Source of the DNA: an uncultured Aliterella sp.
GTDB lineage: Bacteria > Cyanobacteriota > Cyanobacteriia > Cyanobacteriales > Chroococcidiopsidaceae
Length of the DNA stretch: 6,194 nt
Direction: 5' to 3'
Assembly: GCA_905479905.1 (NCBI GenBank)
Contig: CAJQOK010000322.1
Span: 1-6,194, forward strand
In this document: positions 5,929-6,194 of the stretch, one piece after another
How positions within the stretch are numbered: position 1 is the stretch's first letter
How the letters are laid out: each line of letters begins with the position of its first letter
Notes under the pieces: generated by a model
Told to the model about the DNA's origin: nothing
The model's database searches: none
What the model saw: only the letters and a program-made list of their open reading frames with translations
Made by a program: the position numbers and the translations under genes

Positions 5929-6194
5929 TTAACGCTGGGCTGTAGATGTCGTGGGTAACAAAGCATAACCAAAAGTAGCATTAAACATTCGACACCATAC
6001 AGCTACAGTGCGATAGTTTGCCAAGTTGACATTATTAGGAATAGCATAACGTTGAGTACCACTAACTTTTTGTAAGCGACCAACAGTAACATAATCAGGC
6101 TCTTTTAATCCACCCTTAGGCAAGGTAGCCGCACGGTGTAAGATCACGTACAGATCCGGCCCCATATCGGATTTAAATGTTTTGTCAAATTCTA
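5929..6194 (-). CDS. DM13-domain protein, C-terminal part (5' end cut by window edge)
   Basis: The reading frame stays open to the right edge. The 87 complete codons visible are the C-terminal part of a DM13 domain, so the true start lies outside the window; the in-frame ATG at 6165 falls inside the domain (FKSDMGPDLYV) and is not the start. DM13 hallmarks are the MGPDLYVIL strand, VGRLQKVSGTQRYAIP, VNLANYRTVAVWC with the conserved cysteine (codon 5992-5994), and FNATFGYALL. DM13 domains have been proposed to act in extracytoplasmic redox or electron transfer through this cysteine, and occur with DOMON and cytochrome b561 modules in other proteins. A signal peptide or lipobox would be upstream and cannot be checked here. 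It lies 121 bp upstream of the DUF4079 gene on the same strand. Confidence 0.85.
   Translation of the reverse strand, partial: EFDKTFKSDMGPDLYVILHRAATLPKGGLKEPDYVTVGRLQKVSGTQRYAIPNNVNLANYRTVAVWCRMFNATFGYALLPTTSTAQR

Noticed and set aside
1..6194. CRISPR arrays, tRNA or rRNA genes, insertion sequences
   Set aside because: No regularly spaced repeats, cloverleaf-type sequence, transposase frame or terminal inverted repeats were seen on either strand.

Overview
The window looks like chromosomal DNA from a cyanobacterium. At least 14 copies of the octamer GCGATCGC (HIP1, highly overrepresented in many cyanobacterial genomes) are scattered through genes and spacers, the base composition leans to AT, and the encoded families (DUF4079, a DM13 protein, and a PilZ-bearing BcsA-like glycosyltransferase) fit that group. 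The genus cannot be fixed from the sequence alone.

All six genes I can support lie on the minus strand, so transcription runs from high to low coordinates. In that order they are: (1) the C-terminal part of a DM13-domain protein, cut by the right edge (5929-6194); (2) a DUF4079 multi-pass membrane protein (5091-5807); (3) a membrane sensor histidine kinase (3658-5073); (4) an OmpR-type response regulator (2980-3654); (5) a small membrane-anchored NTF2/SnoaL-like protein (2412-2876, or from 2891 with a GTG start); (6) a BcsA-like processive glycosyltransferase with a PilZ domain, cut by the left edge just before its end (1-2237).

Spacing suggests a core operon. DUF4079 to kinase is 17 bp and kinase to regulator is 3 bp. 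The wider gaps are 121 bp after the DM13 gene, 103 bp before the NTF2-like gene and 174 bp before the glycosyltransferase, so these may have their own promoters. The 2238-2411 gap holds a bulged hairpin. The gap before the NTF2-like gene holds three copies of GTAACRA, possible regulator boxes. I found no convincing intrinsic terminator or sigma70-type promoter.

Taken together, the neighbourhood couples likely envelope redox proteins (DM13 plus a cytochrome b561-like DUF4079) to a two-component system, with an exopolysaccharide synthase that would itself be controlled by cyclic di-GMP. The individual families are known. That they act as one redox-to-exopolysaccharide circuit is an inference from gene order only.
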